A DNA stretch of 64,000 nt from Owenia fusiformis (Eukaryota > Annelida > Polychaeta > Sabellida > Oweniidae), in contig CAIIXF020000007.1 of the NCBI GenBank assembly GCA_903813345.2, positions 15,856,714-15,920,713 on the forward strand, given 5' to 3'. Below are positions 63,301 through 64,000 of this stretch, one piece after another. The position numbers were made by a program, and so were the translations under genes. The notes under the pieces are model-generated. The model searched no databases. It was not told the origin of the DNA and saw only the letters and a list, made by a program, of their open reading frames with translations. Each line of letters begins with the position of its first letter. The stretch's first letter is position 1.

Positions 63301-64000
63301 TTTGACAACCTAGGCCAAATTTTCAAAGAATGGGGGTTCAATTTTCTTCTGGATCCTCCAGTGTGGTCTAAGTTGTTAATTCGAAAAGGCCAAATAATTG
63401 CGATATTGAATGTGCAACTCATCACGGTACACCTCGCCCGACGAGTGACACGTGTTGGTAAAAGCTATCCAATCCTGCACATAGAACTCATGCATAATAC
63501 AACAAGTTCTGGGATTGAAATTGTATAGTAGTTTAAGCCAATTTACTGACTGAATTACTCAGTTGGAGTAACATTCCCGGGGAAACTTTCCCGGGGACAG
63601 ATAATAGTTCCCTCTATTGACCAAACTAGGTACTACACTTCACTCCACCTTTTGAAAATAACTAACTCATATATATATAAAGGTCTTGTAAAAGTCAAGA
63701 TTCCCAGCCAAGGTTAACTTAGACTGAATGCTTACATCACCCCCCATGGAATACATCTATCTAAAGAACCTGAATCTAAAGGATATTTGAAATGAAGATA
63801 TCGTATTACTTACTGATTGACTGTTGTAACTGAGTATTGGTCATGGAAATTCCATACAAATTCAAGGTTGTTTCCATTCTGCACAGTGGCTGTGACTGTC
63901 ACAGAGTTGCCAATCATAACAAGAGGGTCATCTTCTGTGGTTAAAACAATACCAGAGATAGGTTCCTCTACTGTAGTGTTCTTTGATTGAATATACCAAT
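142..64000 (-). CDS. Polycystin-1-family (PKD1-like/REJ) receptor-channel gene, partial at both ends, 31 visible exons
   Basis: This is a large membrane receptor-channel of the polycystin-1 family. Family members act as cleaved adhesion-type receptors, usually partnered with a PKD2-type channel. Spliced exons give about 2,702 codons in one frame with matched phases. Order seen: five PKD repeats (WDFGD-type motifs), REJ module beginning CRPPEIEI, GAIN region, GPS (CMFWDD, WSTDGC, CSCNHLTSF), TM1, PLAT, TM2-TM6, TOP domain, TM7-TM11, coiled-coil start. Both ends run out of the window, so any N-terminal lectin, WSC or LRR domains and the tail are unseen. Exon coordinates follow as separate entries. 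The family assignment is firm. The paralogue is not resolved: PKD1L2, PKD1L3, PKDREJ and echinoderm REJ proteins share this plan. No paralogue-specific feature was recognised. Confidence 0.95.
887..1063 (-). CDS. Exon v30: end of TM11 and cytoplasmic tail start
   Basis: IVASLSYHFKHYKQEETFSM, then a basic helix (FYMKKMKSLIRMQRVYEYD) and an acidic run (DSDGEDEDEN) ending ALPP. It is phase 0 on both sides, 59 codons. The acceptor is CTTCACAG and the donor GTATGT. Confidence 0.93.
1298..1519 (-). CDS. Exon v29: TM10, pore-like loop, TM11
   Basis: 74 codons. VMFVILVGAYSSLGVALYS ends TM10. The pore-like loop runs FQHPGFAAQAMVGLMTRIY to SFADIERFYN. TM11 is ARLFIVSFLMFALGMLTSY. The loop lacks the L-G-D filter of PKD2, as expected for a polycystin-1-type subunit. 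The acceptor is AATTTCAG and the donor GTAAGTT. Confidence 0.95.
1736..2113 (-). CDS. Exon v28: TM7-TM9 of the channel region
   Basis: 126 codons in phase 0. It completes TM7 (LLFVIIILFKVRHEI). TM8 is NILEVCMLFISVIYILCYIY and TM9 is LKALVGLILFIEMVKGLQLL. RYSKRFAMFGNVYRRAYMEL is the conserved voltage-sensor/linker-like segment leading to TM10. This is the most conserved part of polycystin channels. The acceptor is TTTCCAG and the donor GTAAGTC. Confidence 0.96.
2530..4143 (-). CDS. Exon v27: cytoplasmic loop, TM4-TM6 and polycystin (TOP) extracellular domain
   Basis: The largest exon, 538 codons. A charged, Ser-rich cytoplasmic loop comes first (MRRSAKKNSEKDYKSGK on). TM4 is YVAWCLCFMICVACATVTIL and TM5 lies around VVQCIFISHPLLIILAAVY. 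A basic helical loop follows (YLEERLEMAERERRN), then TM6 (VGFGCMVVLLFFIAFG). The extracellular polycystin domain spans the rest: EWWTWARTSLLDSVYWESWY, IIGTVNIRQLRVQ, YDGSGYNVVL, AVVVEFTLFNAPTNLF, then the start of TM7. The ATG at the acceptor edge is a coincidental internal Met. The exon joins RRSR from v26 in phase 0. Confidence 0.96.
4625..4918 (-). CDS. Exon v26: TM2 and TM3
   Basis: 98 codons. HLWTSLFTRPSPCRFKRTER is the conserved loop after PLAT. TM2 is LTCCLTLLMSYIVLNAMWY and TM3 is WRAVVVGIITSLIILPVYGL, ending FRRSR on the cytoplasmic side. The acceptor is TTTTTTAG and the donor GTGAGTA. Confidence 0.95.
5168..5384 (-). CDS. Exon v25: PLAT domain, second half
   Basis: SLNESIGRIWKVQIWHNNTG, then PSWYLSRVCVKDC, then YYFQCEKWFAVEEDDGKVER. 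These are the PLAT hallmarks: I-W-H-D/N-N, W-Y-L, and F-x-C-x-x-W. PLAT domains bind membrane lipid and protein partners in the cytoplasm. The acceptor is CTTCCAG and the donor GTAGTT. Confidence 0.96.
5699..6016 (-). CDS. Exon v24: TM1 and first half of PLAT domain
   Basis: It starts SISDNPVMFSLI and runs into a hydrophobic helix (IICISIVYIILLYICW), the first transmembrane segment after GPS. RADKHDEKK marks the cytoplasmic side. PLAT begins with QRYEITFETGFRRAAGTTAK and VSLVLHGEEG, the classic Y-x-I-x-x-x-T-G start. The acceptor is TGTTTCAG and the donor GTTAGA. Confidence 0.95.
6156..6539 (-). CDS. Exon v23: GPS autoproteolysis site
   Basis: It carries the GPS motif: CMFWDDGKTKWSTDGC, then CSCNHLTSF. 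The cleavage tripeptide H-L-T is at bases 6224-6232. In known GPS proteins cleavage falls between L and T, leaving an N-terminal fragment held non-covalently on the membrane part. All four Cys and both Trp are present, so the site looks intact. The acceptor is TTATTGCAG and the donor GTATGT. Confidence 0.96.
6785..6875 (+). repeat. Direct repeat flanking exon v22, copy 1
   Basis: Shares AACCAACACACCTGAAACTT, TGCTCACC, CAAGGTTGAGCCAAAT and GGCTGG-type sequence with 7367-7457. The preceding about 80 bp also look similar. Confidence 0.75.
7000..7154 (-). CDS. Exon v22: GAIN region, beta strands before GPS
   Basis: VEQLSNYTLQRDTMNLHQFY to SKSIHVLIELNEVKVGR to FPISILIR. The S-x-H-V-x-I-E-L strand is typical of the beta-rich part that packs around the GPS. 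It is flanked on both sides by copies of the same 90-bp intronic repeat (6785-6875 and 7367-7457). The acceptor is ATTTCAG and the donor GTGAGA. Confidence 0.92.
7367..7457 (+). repeat. Direct repeat flanking exon v22, copy 2
   Basis: Diverged copy of 6785-6875 in the same orientation, on the other side of exon v22 (AACCAACCCACCTGAAACTT, CAAGGGTTAAGCCAAAT). Confidence 0.75.
7909..8289 (-). CDS. Exon v21: GAIN region, middle
   Basis: 127 codons from NEIHNQVMGEGPIEAST through SIYAHRHKSSFTQN to GFEPIQSQVAALNIYDCEG and KQDEIGLMIPRTYHQ. It combines extracellular beta-type strands with NLT sequons. The acceptor is GTTTCAG and the donor GTAAGC. Confidence 0.93.
8517..8753 (-). CDS. Exon v20: GAIN helical subdomain
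   Basis: LTQKAQYVSTSILDKAVTES to KLGIDAISNIIGASILMEE to VDVMNRIVK, 79 codons in phase 0. It has amphipathic helices with regular hydrophobic spacing, as in the helical half of GAIN regions upstream of GPS. The acceptor is CTTCAG and the donor GTATGTG. Confidence 0.93.
8754..11102 (-). other. Intron between v19 and v20
   Basis: 2.35 kb of AT-rich intron. I see no coding exon, RNA gene or clear repeat. Confidence 0.75.
11103..11159 (-). CDS. Exon v19: 57-nt microexon, helical GAIN segment
   Basis: Nineteen codons, YEVVQSLSVLKWSTQKPEE, in phase 0 on both sides. The acceptor TGCTTTCAG and donor GTTTGT support it, and the peptide joins RDE and LTQKAQ smoothly as helix. It stands alone between introns of 7.6 kb and 2.3 kb and is far below normal ORF length. 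Skipping would preserve the frame. Confidence 0.82.
11685..11736. repeat. 26-bp tandem duplication
   Basis: Two identical adjacent copies of a 26-bp unit beginning ATGATAAATGTTGATG. The embedding sequence is rich in TGATGT/GATAATG. Confidence 0.9.
13989..14033. repeat. 13-bp tandem repeat, about 3.3 copies
   Basis: The unit AACATGTGCTAAA is repeated; the first copy carries one substitution. Confidence 0.9.
17455..17551 (-). mobile_element. Truncated MITE copy, same family as 37602-37803
   Basis: Its right edge is CTGGCTACGGGA, and the interior (AAGTGCTCAGAATGGTGAAA) matches the reverse complement of the 37.6-kb element (AAGTGCTCAAAATGGTGAAA). Only one terminal repeat remains. Confidence 0.75.
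18776..18995 (-). CDS. Exon v18: REJ-to-GAIN linker, helical
   Basis: It reads LGYVEGTQKVAEFSINATAH to LVATRLNRLDDVQGNTSK to RKIRKMLVDYIDELPIRDE. The pattern is charged and mostly helical, consistent with the helical first subdomain of a GAIN fold. That placement is inferred from position; the residues are read directly. The acceptor is ATTGCAG and the donor GTGAAT. Confidence 0.92.
18996..21477 (-). other. Intron between v17 and v18
   Basis: 2.5 kb of AT-rich intron. It contains an imperfect repeat pair at 20436-20640 and nothing else that I recognise. Confidence 0.75.
20436..20640. repeat. Imperfect direct duplication, about 100-bp units
   Basis: A block with GACCATTTTGAAT, CATTATTGAAAATTC, CATAAGGCATCAGCCT and AAAATATTTGAAC recurs about 115 bp later as GCCATTTTGAACT, CCATATTGAAAATCC, ACAAGGCATAAGCCT and AAAATTTGAACC. 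Confidence 0.7.
21478..21595 (-). CDS. Exon v17: end of REJ module
   Basis: VLVYISVVDSLRARTEL, then CAFEIRVTPKDLQEGHTTAE. The V-x-V-x-I-x-V-x-D strand is typical of the last REJ beta-sheet. The acceptor is ATTTTCAG and the donor GTAAGTG. Phases 1 in and 2 out match v16 and v18. Confidence 0.92.
28302..28475. mobile_element. MITE with AGTGAAACCTGT termini
   Basis: The left terminus AGTGAAACCTGTAAAGTAGA is matched in inverted form at the right end (AGTAAAACCTGTCTAAGTGG read on the minus strand). GGAACACC motifs recur inside. It is 174 bp and non-coding. The terminal sequence resembles pogo/Tc1-type short elements; the superfamily is inferred. Confidence 0.8.
28847..28926. repeat. Short inverted repeat
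   Basis: GGGACGATATGATATC is followed about 40 bases later by GATATCATATCC, making an imperfect hairpin. The GGGAC motif recurs several times in and around it. Nature unknown. Confidence 0.5.
30941..31995 (+). mobile_element. Mariner-type DNA transposon remnant with about 200-bp terminal inverted repeats
   Basis: Both ends start CAAGGGGCGATCCATATATT and are flanked by TA. Inversion homology continues for about 200 bp (30941-31140 against 31795-31995). Inside, around 31540-31625, the plus strand encodes ESMVTVEDHPQSGCKKS, like the conserved segment after the helix-turn-helix of mariner transposases. In-frame stops break it before and after, so the enzyme is dead. A 99-codon ORF (31184-31483) in the interior shows no recognisable domain. 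Confidence 0.85.
31540..31630 (+). pseudogene. Mariner transposase fragment, broken
   Basis: The reading frame YCKEESMVTVEDHPQSG then LRTENN resembles the F-K-x-G-x-x-S-V-E-D-x-P-R-S-G region of mariner transposases. A stop lies about 18 codons upstream of the end and another follows TTIN. No catalytic D residues are seen here. Confidence 0.6.
32497..32610. repeat. Dispersed repeat, copy A (partner at 52813-52970)
   Basis: It shares CATGCAAAATGTCACTACCT-like sequence, CACCAAACA/CACCAACCA, CACAAAAAGT and GGTGGTGACATAA with the partner in the v6/v7 intron. The intermediate copy length differs. Family unknown. Confidence 0.75.
33299..34210 (+). mobile_element. Mariner/Tc1-type transposon remnant with long inverted repeats
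   Basis: The left end is CAGGGTGTATCAAAAAAAAC. The right end, read on the minus strand, is CAGTGCGTATAAAAAAAAAC. Both are flanked by TA. Homology continues about 200 bp into each side (ATTTCATTCAA, ACCATAAAGCCA, CTCCTCTTTGCAATGATAT). The right half carries a second, inner copy of the same end sequence (33841-33985). A broken transposase end lies inside. Confidence 0.85.
33508..33775 (+). pseudogene. C-terminal fragment of a mariner/Tc1-type transposase, broken
   Basis: The frame from 33508 reads SPDLNCCDFFFWSYLRS, matching the S-P-D-L-x-x-x-D-F-F-L-W-x-x-L block that carries the third catalytic Asp. After a shift or stops around 33700 the frame gives MHDLDR and GGNLEGYRM-like residues, close to the usual end (GGHFE). 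It is too short and interrupted to be active. Confidence 0.75.
34530..34601 (-). tRNA. tRNA-Lys(CUU)-like sequence, probably pseudogene or SINE head
   Basis: The minus strand has exact tRNA spacing: acceptor 7, TA, D-arm GCTC-AGCGGTA-GCGC, anticodon loop CTCTTAC (anticodon CTT), 5-nt variable loop, T-loop TTCGATC with a CCGG stem, and a T-C-A-G-G-C-A 3' end. Stems are imperfect: acceptor pairs 1 and 6, two anticodon pairs, one D pair and pair 53:61 mismatch. A- and B-box-like internal promoter elements are present. No CCA is encoded. Decay suggests a pseudogene or tRNA-derived SINE. Confidence 0.6.
35111..35141 (+). repeat. Dispersed repeat fragment (partner at 40343-40372)
   Basis: AGCCACCTGGTGGTGAAACT then GGTAACTA is shared with a second site 5.2 kb away in another intron. 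CCACCTGGTGG is itself palindromic. Confidence 0.7.
37335..37464 (-). CDS. Exon v16: REJ module
   Basis: NVPLTYEVSYSLSENKAKDL, then YQGLNSRIHFPLPAGLPER. The P-L-x-Y-x-V strand follows the W-x-D landmark, as in other REJ modules. The acceptor is TTCCAG and the donor GTAAGT. It is isolated by introns of 6.9 kb and 15.7 kb. Confidence 0.92.
37602..37803. mobile_element. MITE with GGCCCGTAGCCAG terminal repeats
   Basis: The left end is CAGGCCCGTAGCCAG and the right end CTGGCTACGGGCCAG. It is 202 bp. C-homopolymer runs lie just inside the left end and again near 37745 and 37771. Non-coding. A truncated reverse copy lies at 17455-17551. Confidence 0.85.
37866..38205. mobile_element. Mariner-type MITE, CAAGTTGTCCCAAAA termini, TA-flanked
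   Basis: The left end CAAGTTGTCCCAAAAGTTG faces the right end (reverse strand) CAAGGTGTCCCAAAACCTG, each next to TA. Inside, a block of about 70 bp (AAGAATATTCTTTCATCACT and neighbours) is present twice in direct orientation. Non-coding. Confidence 0.82.
38962..39006. repeat. Dispersed repeat fragment (partner at 42348-42390)
   Basis: AATCATGTCAG, CGACATATGGGTCAC and CAGGT occur in the same order and spacing at both sites. Confidence 0.7.
39957..40388. mobile_element. Possible short element with CTAGATGCGAGTAG termini
   Basis: CTAGATGCGAGTAG near 39959 is inverted as CTACTCGCATCT near 40373. The inner side of the right end carries the CCACCTGGTGGTGAAACTGG repeat. Boundaries are uncertain. 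Confidence 0.5.
40822..41274 (-). other. Unassigned 150-codon hydrophobic ORF in an intron
   Basis: A single ORF from an ATG at 41274 to a stop. It is rich in hydrophobic stretches (ITSLLLLNAFYAFITLMIDY; FWLIAFVLFITINQW) and ends in a basic segment (HLTWRKEQHEKNKHF). No family motif was recognised and no splice context or neighbouring exon supports it. AT-rich random sequence tends to give such compositions. Listed only for completeness. Confidence 0.15.
44377..44513 (-). CDS. Exon v15: REJ module core (G-x-C, W-x-D)
   Basis: It reads ELQGKAKTYFKVNPSPYWG, then QCVIEPIEGIELDTQFHITC, then NEWKDE. This is the conserved G-x-C-x-V/I-x-P-x-x-G and F-x-x-x-C-x-x-W-x-D signature of REJ modules. The donor is GTGGGC. 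The exon ends in phase 0 and joins v16 directly, giving WKDENVPLTYEVS. Degenerate copies of its acceptor edge lie just upstream (44490-44820). Confidence 0.93.
44490..44820 (-). repeat. Degenerate array of exon v15 acceptor-junction copies
   Basis: The exon edge and acceptor (plus strand CTTGGCCTTTCCTTGAAGCT, then CTCCTGAAAAATAGTATTGA) recurs in diverged form at about 44580, 44640, 44686, 44726 and 44789 (for example CTTGGCCTTTCAACAAAGTT, CTCCTGGAACAGTAATATTA). Several copies keep an AG acceptor in the minus direction (TTCCAG at about 44750). They lack a continuing open frame and donor, so they are decoys. Confidence 0.75.
44938..45249 (-). CDS. Exon v14: Gly-rich linker and return to the REJ fold
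   Basis: It starts WQPPNIGEGIGSGGIAEG with a Gly-rich stretch (GGGRGGGGSG), then TIATTEAPGD. The folded part resumes with ITLRPEQTVTGVNNKILVL and NKTHILELTITKG. The acceptor is AATTTTAG and the donor GTAAGTT. Confidence 0.9.
45688..45816 (-). CDS. Exon v13: acidic/basic hinge with RRKR site
   Basis: It reads GIPVGSIGEGGVEEEEGRG, then KRSIMIHDPTSALKRRKRQ. The KRRKR run (bases 45707-45721) fits a furin-type cleavage consensus. The exon is 129 nt with phase 1 on both sides, so skipping it would keep the frame. The acceptor is TATCACAG and the donor GTAAGC. Confidence 0.82.
46558..47672. mobile_element. 1.1-kb non-autonomous DNA element
   Basis: The left end AAAGGACGATTCTCGGTTTG is inverted at the right end (CAAACCGAGAATCGTCCTTT). 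Inner homology also runs inverted: GGAGCACGTAGGTTATCGCA at the left and TGCGATAACCCACGTGCTCC at about 47329. ATTATCCCTGCTTCGGAC near 46608 recurs as GTTATCCCTGCTTCAGAC near 47517. No transposase is seen. Confidence 0.85.
48044..48077. repeat. 34-bp near-perfect hairpin
   Basis: ATGACACCTACTTCCAGCTG is followed directly by its near inverse (GAGGTAGGTGTCGT), with no loop beyond the central CCAGCTGG. Confidence 0.85.
49128..49229 (-). CDS. Exon v12: Thr-rich and Pro/Gly hinge inside REJ
   Basis: Low-complexity exon: TTVSTTSSTTTTHRS, then PPFGGIPQGPPG. It is held to be coding because its phases agree on both sides and the splice sites are good (TTGCAG, GTATGTAT). Composition differs from the folded exons and suggests an extended mucin-like linker. 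It could be alternatively spliced, since it is 102 nt and phase-symmetric. Confidence 0.82.
49578..50092 (-). CDS. Exon v11: REJ module with cysteine cluster, running into a Thr-rich hinge
   Basis: It starts SYEWSCYELNN, the W-x-C landmark of REJ, followed by IPNLAMQYVFNLTIMKPG and a cysteine-rich stretch (VKCAVCDDG, EANCDDCNDD). The second Y-x-W-R-M strand is present. It ends in a Ser/Thr linker (GSTTTVPTTKT), probably O-glycosylated. Several NXT sequons are visible. The donor is GTGAGTAG. Confidence 0.93.
50250..50343 (-). CDS. Exon v10: REJ module
   Basis: It reads GVMRYVGPNDTIHLDGRES then SDLDYPEDSSMR, matching the REJ pattern in which a G-x-x-R strand precedes L-D-G-x-x-S-x-D. The acceptor is TTTGTTAG and the donor GTGAAA. 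Phases 1 in and 2 out match the neighbours. Confidence 0.9.
50344..51520 (-). other. Intron between v9 and v10
   Basis: 1.2 kb. An 85-codon ORF on the minus strand (50809-51066) has no family features or splice context. I see nothing else. Confidence 0.7.
51521..51605 (-). CDS. Exon v9: REJ module
   Basis: A short 85-nt exon reading VAMSNTIVWEMAKSSIEII to PLYSVIKG. It continues the REJ fold (V-x-M strand, then S-x-x-I-x-I). The acceptor is CATTTTAG and the donor GTAGAT. It was too short for simple ORF detection and was placed by phase and family pattern. Confidence 0.88.
51724..51933 (-). CDS. Exon v8: REJ module
   Basis: Exactly 70 codons, IYRSDTLKVEATVDVNC to YQWRILNE to ILPPRSLPYGIYTIQLK. 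The YQWRI strand and the final G-x-Y-x-I-x-L strand are typical of REJ. The acceptor is TTATACAG and the donor GTTAAT, a weaker donor that is still GT. Confidence 0.92.
52442..52574 (-). CDS. Exon v7: end of PKD repeat 5 and entry into the REJ module
   Basis: SKGAYIIKVRARNLLNEQ closes repeat 5. RYCRPPEIEILGGEDRK is the characteristic Cys-x-Pro-Pro opening of the REJ module in polycystin-1 proteins. The acceptor is AATTGCAG and the donor GTATTT. The exon ends in phase 0. Confidence 0.93.
52813..52970. repeat. Dispersed repeat, copy B (partner at 32497-32610)
   Basis: In the v6/v7 intron. It shares GCATTAACATGCAAAATGTC, ACTACCTGCCATTTATTACA, CACAAAAAGT and GGTGGTGACATAA with copy A. Confidence 0.75.
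53007..53249 (-). CDS. Exon v6: end of PKD repeat 4 and PKD repeat 5
   Basis: It starts TYIVRVEAENGISR, which finishes repeat 4, and runs through repeat 5 (ISKVEIRYNTDPL to YTWDFGNGEVKN to QHTFRR). In repeat 5 the usual FGD is FGN, a common variant. The acceptor is TTTACAG and the donor GTACTC. Confidence 0.92.
53368..53551 (-). CDS. Exon v5: PKD repeat 4, main part
   Basis: It reads GVDISLAGTTYRAKQTS to RYYNWDFGDSSARKT to NYSYGKVGT. The WDFGDSS motif and the following Y-x-Y strand identify PKD repeat 4. The acceptor is TTATTAG and the donor GTAAGTG. Confidence 0.93.
53690..53809 (-). CDS. Exon v4: end of PKD repeat 3
   Basis: This 120-nt exon reads GSEVSHRYITSGRHAVTVKA, then a short tail to YVYVWKPIQ. 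It is the closing strands of a PKD fold, with the H-x-Y and V-x-V pattern. The acceptor is TTGTAG and the donor GTACATG. Phase 1 is used on both sides, so exons v3 and v4 share symmetrical boundaries. Confidence 0.92.
53928..54155 (-). CDS. Exon v3: end of PKD repeat 2, start of PKD repeat 3
   Basis: It completes repeat 2 (EGVFTIRLIARNQLGNVTV) and opens repeat 3 after a KPPTGIQL linker, ending at the textbook motif YDWDFGDQT. N-glycosylation sequons (NVT, NIT, NVS) fit an extracellular location. The donor is GTGTGTTT. Confidence 0.92.
54415..54779 (-). CDS. Exon v2: end of PKD repeat 1 and most of PKD repeat 2
   Basis: The acceptor TTTTCCAG precedes QIDSQTSQATHTF, the H-x-F strand that closes repeat 1 (NWYTVSVEVKNYL). 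Repeat 2 follows (VAEPVKNIDII to VHYGDGT to NHYYKT). Its central motif is YGDG rather than WDFGD, so it is a divergent repeat. The donor is GTAAATTG, with one base carried over. Confidence 0.9.
54969..55080 (+). repeat. Left arm of a widely spaced inverted repeat
   Basis: It shares about 112 bp with the reverse complement of 63569-63680, including ATGAGTTAGTTATTTTCAAA, AGGTGGAGTGAAGT, ACCTAGTTTGGTCAATAGAG and CCCCGGGA. A small hairpin (TCCCCGGG, CCCCGGGA) sits at the inner end. Confidence 0.88.
57411..57747. mobile_element. MITE with CACTCTTAAAAAT termini, hAT-like
   Basis: The left end is CACTCTTAAAAATGAATTAC; the right end, read on the minus strand, is CACTCTTAAAAATTATTACT. Flanks are ATTACCTT and TTTACCTT, a 7-of-8 match fitting an 8-bp target duplication. 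The interior is rich in ACTTAAAAATTACTT-type motifs and is non-coding. Confidence 0.85.
58410..58622. repeat. Inverted repeat pair
   Basis: CCATGACCATCAGACTAATA and ATAATGTTACAGCACT at the left face AGTGCTGTAACATTATGACT and TTAGTCTGATGGTCGTG at the right. Arms are about 45 bp with a spacer near 125 bp. Probably a small element. Confidence 0.75.
60400..60952. repeat. 550-bp near-perfect palindrome
   Basis: The left arm (60400-60660) reads CACTGCTACCCACCTAGTTA on to CCCTCGCTTTTGTTACACTG. The right arm (60695-60952) is its inverted copy with scattered substitutions, ending TAACTAGGTGGGTAGCAGTG. The spacer of about 40 bp is itself ATATTG-rich. In each arm an ATG is followed by a short open frame and GTAAGAT. 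Confidence 0.9.
61493..61586. repeat. 94-bp hairpin with 42-bp arms
   Basis: AATAACGTCATTTCAAAGGG and CAATATAGTGAAATATTGGA pair with TCCAATATTTCACTATCTTG and CCCGCAGAAATGACGTTATT around a 10-bp loop. Related GTCATTATTGCCCG motifs continue to about 61760, and ATTATTACCACC/GGTGGTAATAAT brackets 61588-61821. Confidence 0.88.
63166..63367. mobile_element. MITE with CACTGG-CGGATCCAG termini
   Basis: The left end CCACTGGCGGATCCAG is matched by the inverted right end (CCACACTGGAGGATCCAG on the minus strand). About 200 bp, with a C-rich run inside the left end. Non-coding. Confidence 0.75.
63569..63680 (-). repeat. Right arm of a widely spaced inverted repeat
   Basis: Inverted partner of 54969-55080, with a few substitutions. 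It lies about 130 bp from exon v1's donor. Confidence 0.88.
63814..64000 (-). CDS. Exon v1: PKD repeat 1, first half (5' truncated by window)
   Basis: The reverse strand reads WYIQSKNTTVEEPISG at the window edge and continues to FVWNFHDQY, the central strand of a PKD repeat. The donor is GTAAGTAA. The exon ends two bases into a codon that is completed exactly by exon v2, across a 9-kb intron. The upstream acceptor lies beyond base 64000. Confidence 0.88.

Larger units (their letters stand above)
54780..63813 (-). other. 9-kb intron between v1 and v2
   Basis: The upstream exon is phase 2 and joins v2 exactly. The intron contains an 8.5-kb block between inverted arms (54969-55080 and 63569-63680), a hAT-like MITE (57411-57747), an inverted pair at 58410-58622, a 550-bp palindrome (60400-60952), a hairpin (61493-61586) and a MITE at 63166-63367. 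Short ORFs here lack family features. By eye, CpG is commoner inside this block than in the other introns. Confidence 0.75.

Noticed and set aside
1-64000. CRISPR arrays, operons, bacterial promoters or terminators
   Set aside because: No regularly spaced direct repeats or prokaryotic gene layout; the window is a spliced animal gene.

Overview
The window is from an animal (metazoan) nuclear genome. It is AT-rich, non-coding DNA dominates, GT-AG introns interrupt a large multidomain receptor gene on the minus strand, and the introns are full of short inverted-repeat transposon remnants. The protein family (PKD repeats, REJ module, GPS, PLAT and polycystin channel in one chain) plus marine-type MITE terminal repeats suggest an aquatic invertebrate such as an ambulacrarian or a lophotrochozoan. 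The sequence alone does not settle the phylum.

One gene explains essentially all coding sequence. I reconstructed 31 consecutive exons (v1 to v31, numbered in transcript order from 64000 down to 142). All have GT donors, AG acceptors and matching phases, and together they give an uninterrupted frame of about 2,702 codons. It is open at both ends: the N-terminal exons lie beyond base 64000 and the C-terminal exons beyond base 1, so no promoter, start codon, stop codon or polyA site is visible.

Protein layout, numbered from the first visible residue: five PKD/Ig-like repeats (about 15-471), a long REJ module (about 472-1170) split by a Thr/Gly-rich hinge with a furin-type RRKR site, a GAIN-type region ending in a canonical GPS cleavage motif (about 1190-1553), TM1, a cytoplasmic PLAT domain (about 1620-1760), TM2 to TM6, an extracellular polycystin (TOP) domain, TM7 to TM11 with a pore-like loop, then an acidic segment and a coiled-coil start. 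This is the polycystin-1/PKD1L/REJ family. The paralogue (PKD1L2, PKD1L3, PKDREJ or sea-urchin REJ3-like) cannot be fixed here.

Region by region: 1-8753 holds the compact C-terminal half (exons v20-v31). 8754-37334 is mostly introns with four isolated exons bounding them. 37335-54779 holds the REJ and PKD exons. 54780-63813 is one 9-kb intron that contains an 8.5-kb block bracketed by 112-bp inverted arms. Introns carry two decayed mariner-type elements (30941-31995 and 33299-34210), several MITEs, a 550-bp palindrome (60400-60952), a 94-bp hairpin (61493-61586), a tRNA-Lys-like sequence (34530-34601), and a degenerate array built from copies of an exon's own splice junction (44490-44820). 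I found no second host gene that I can support.
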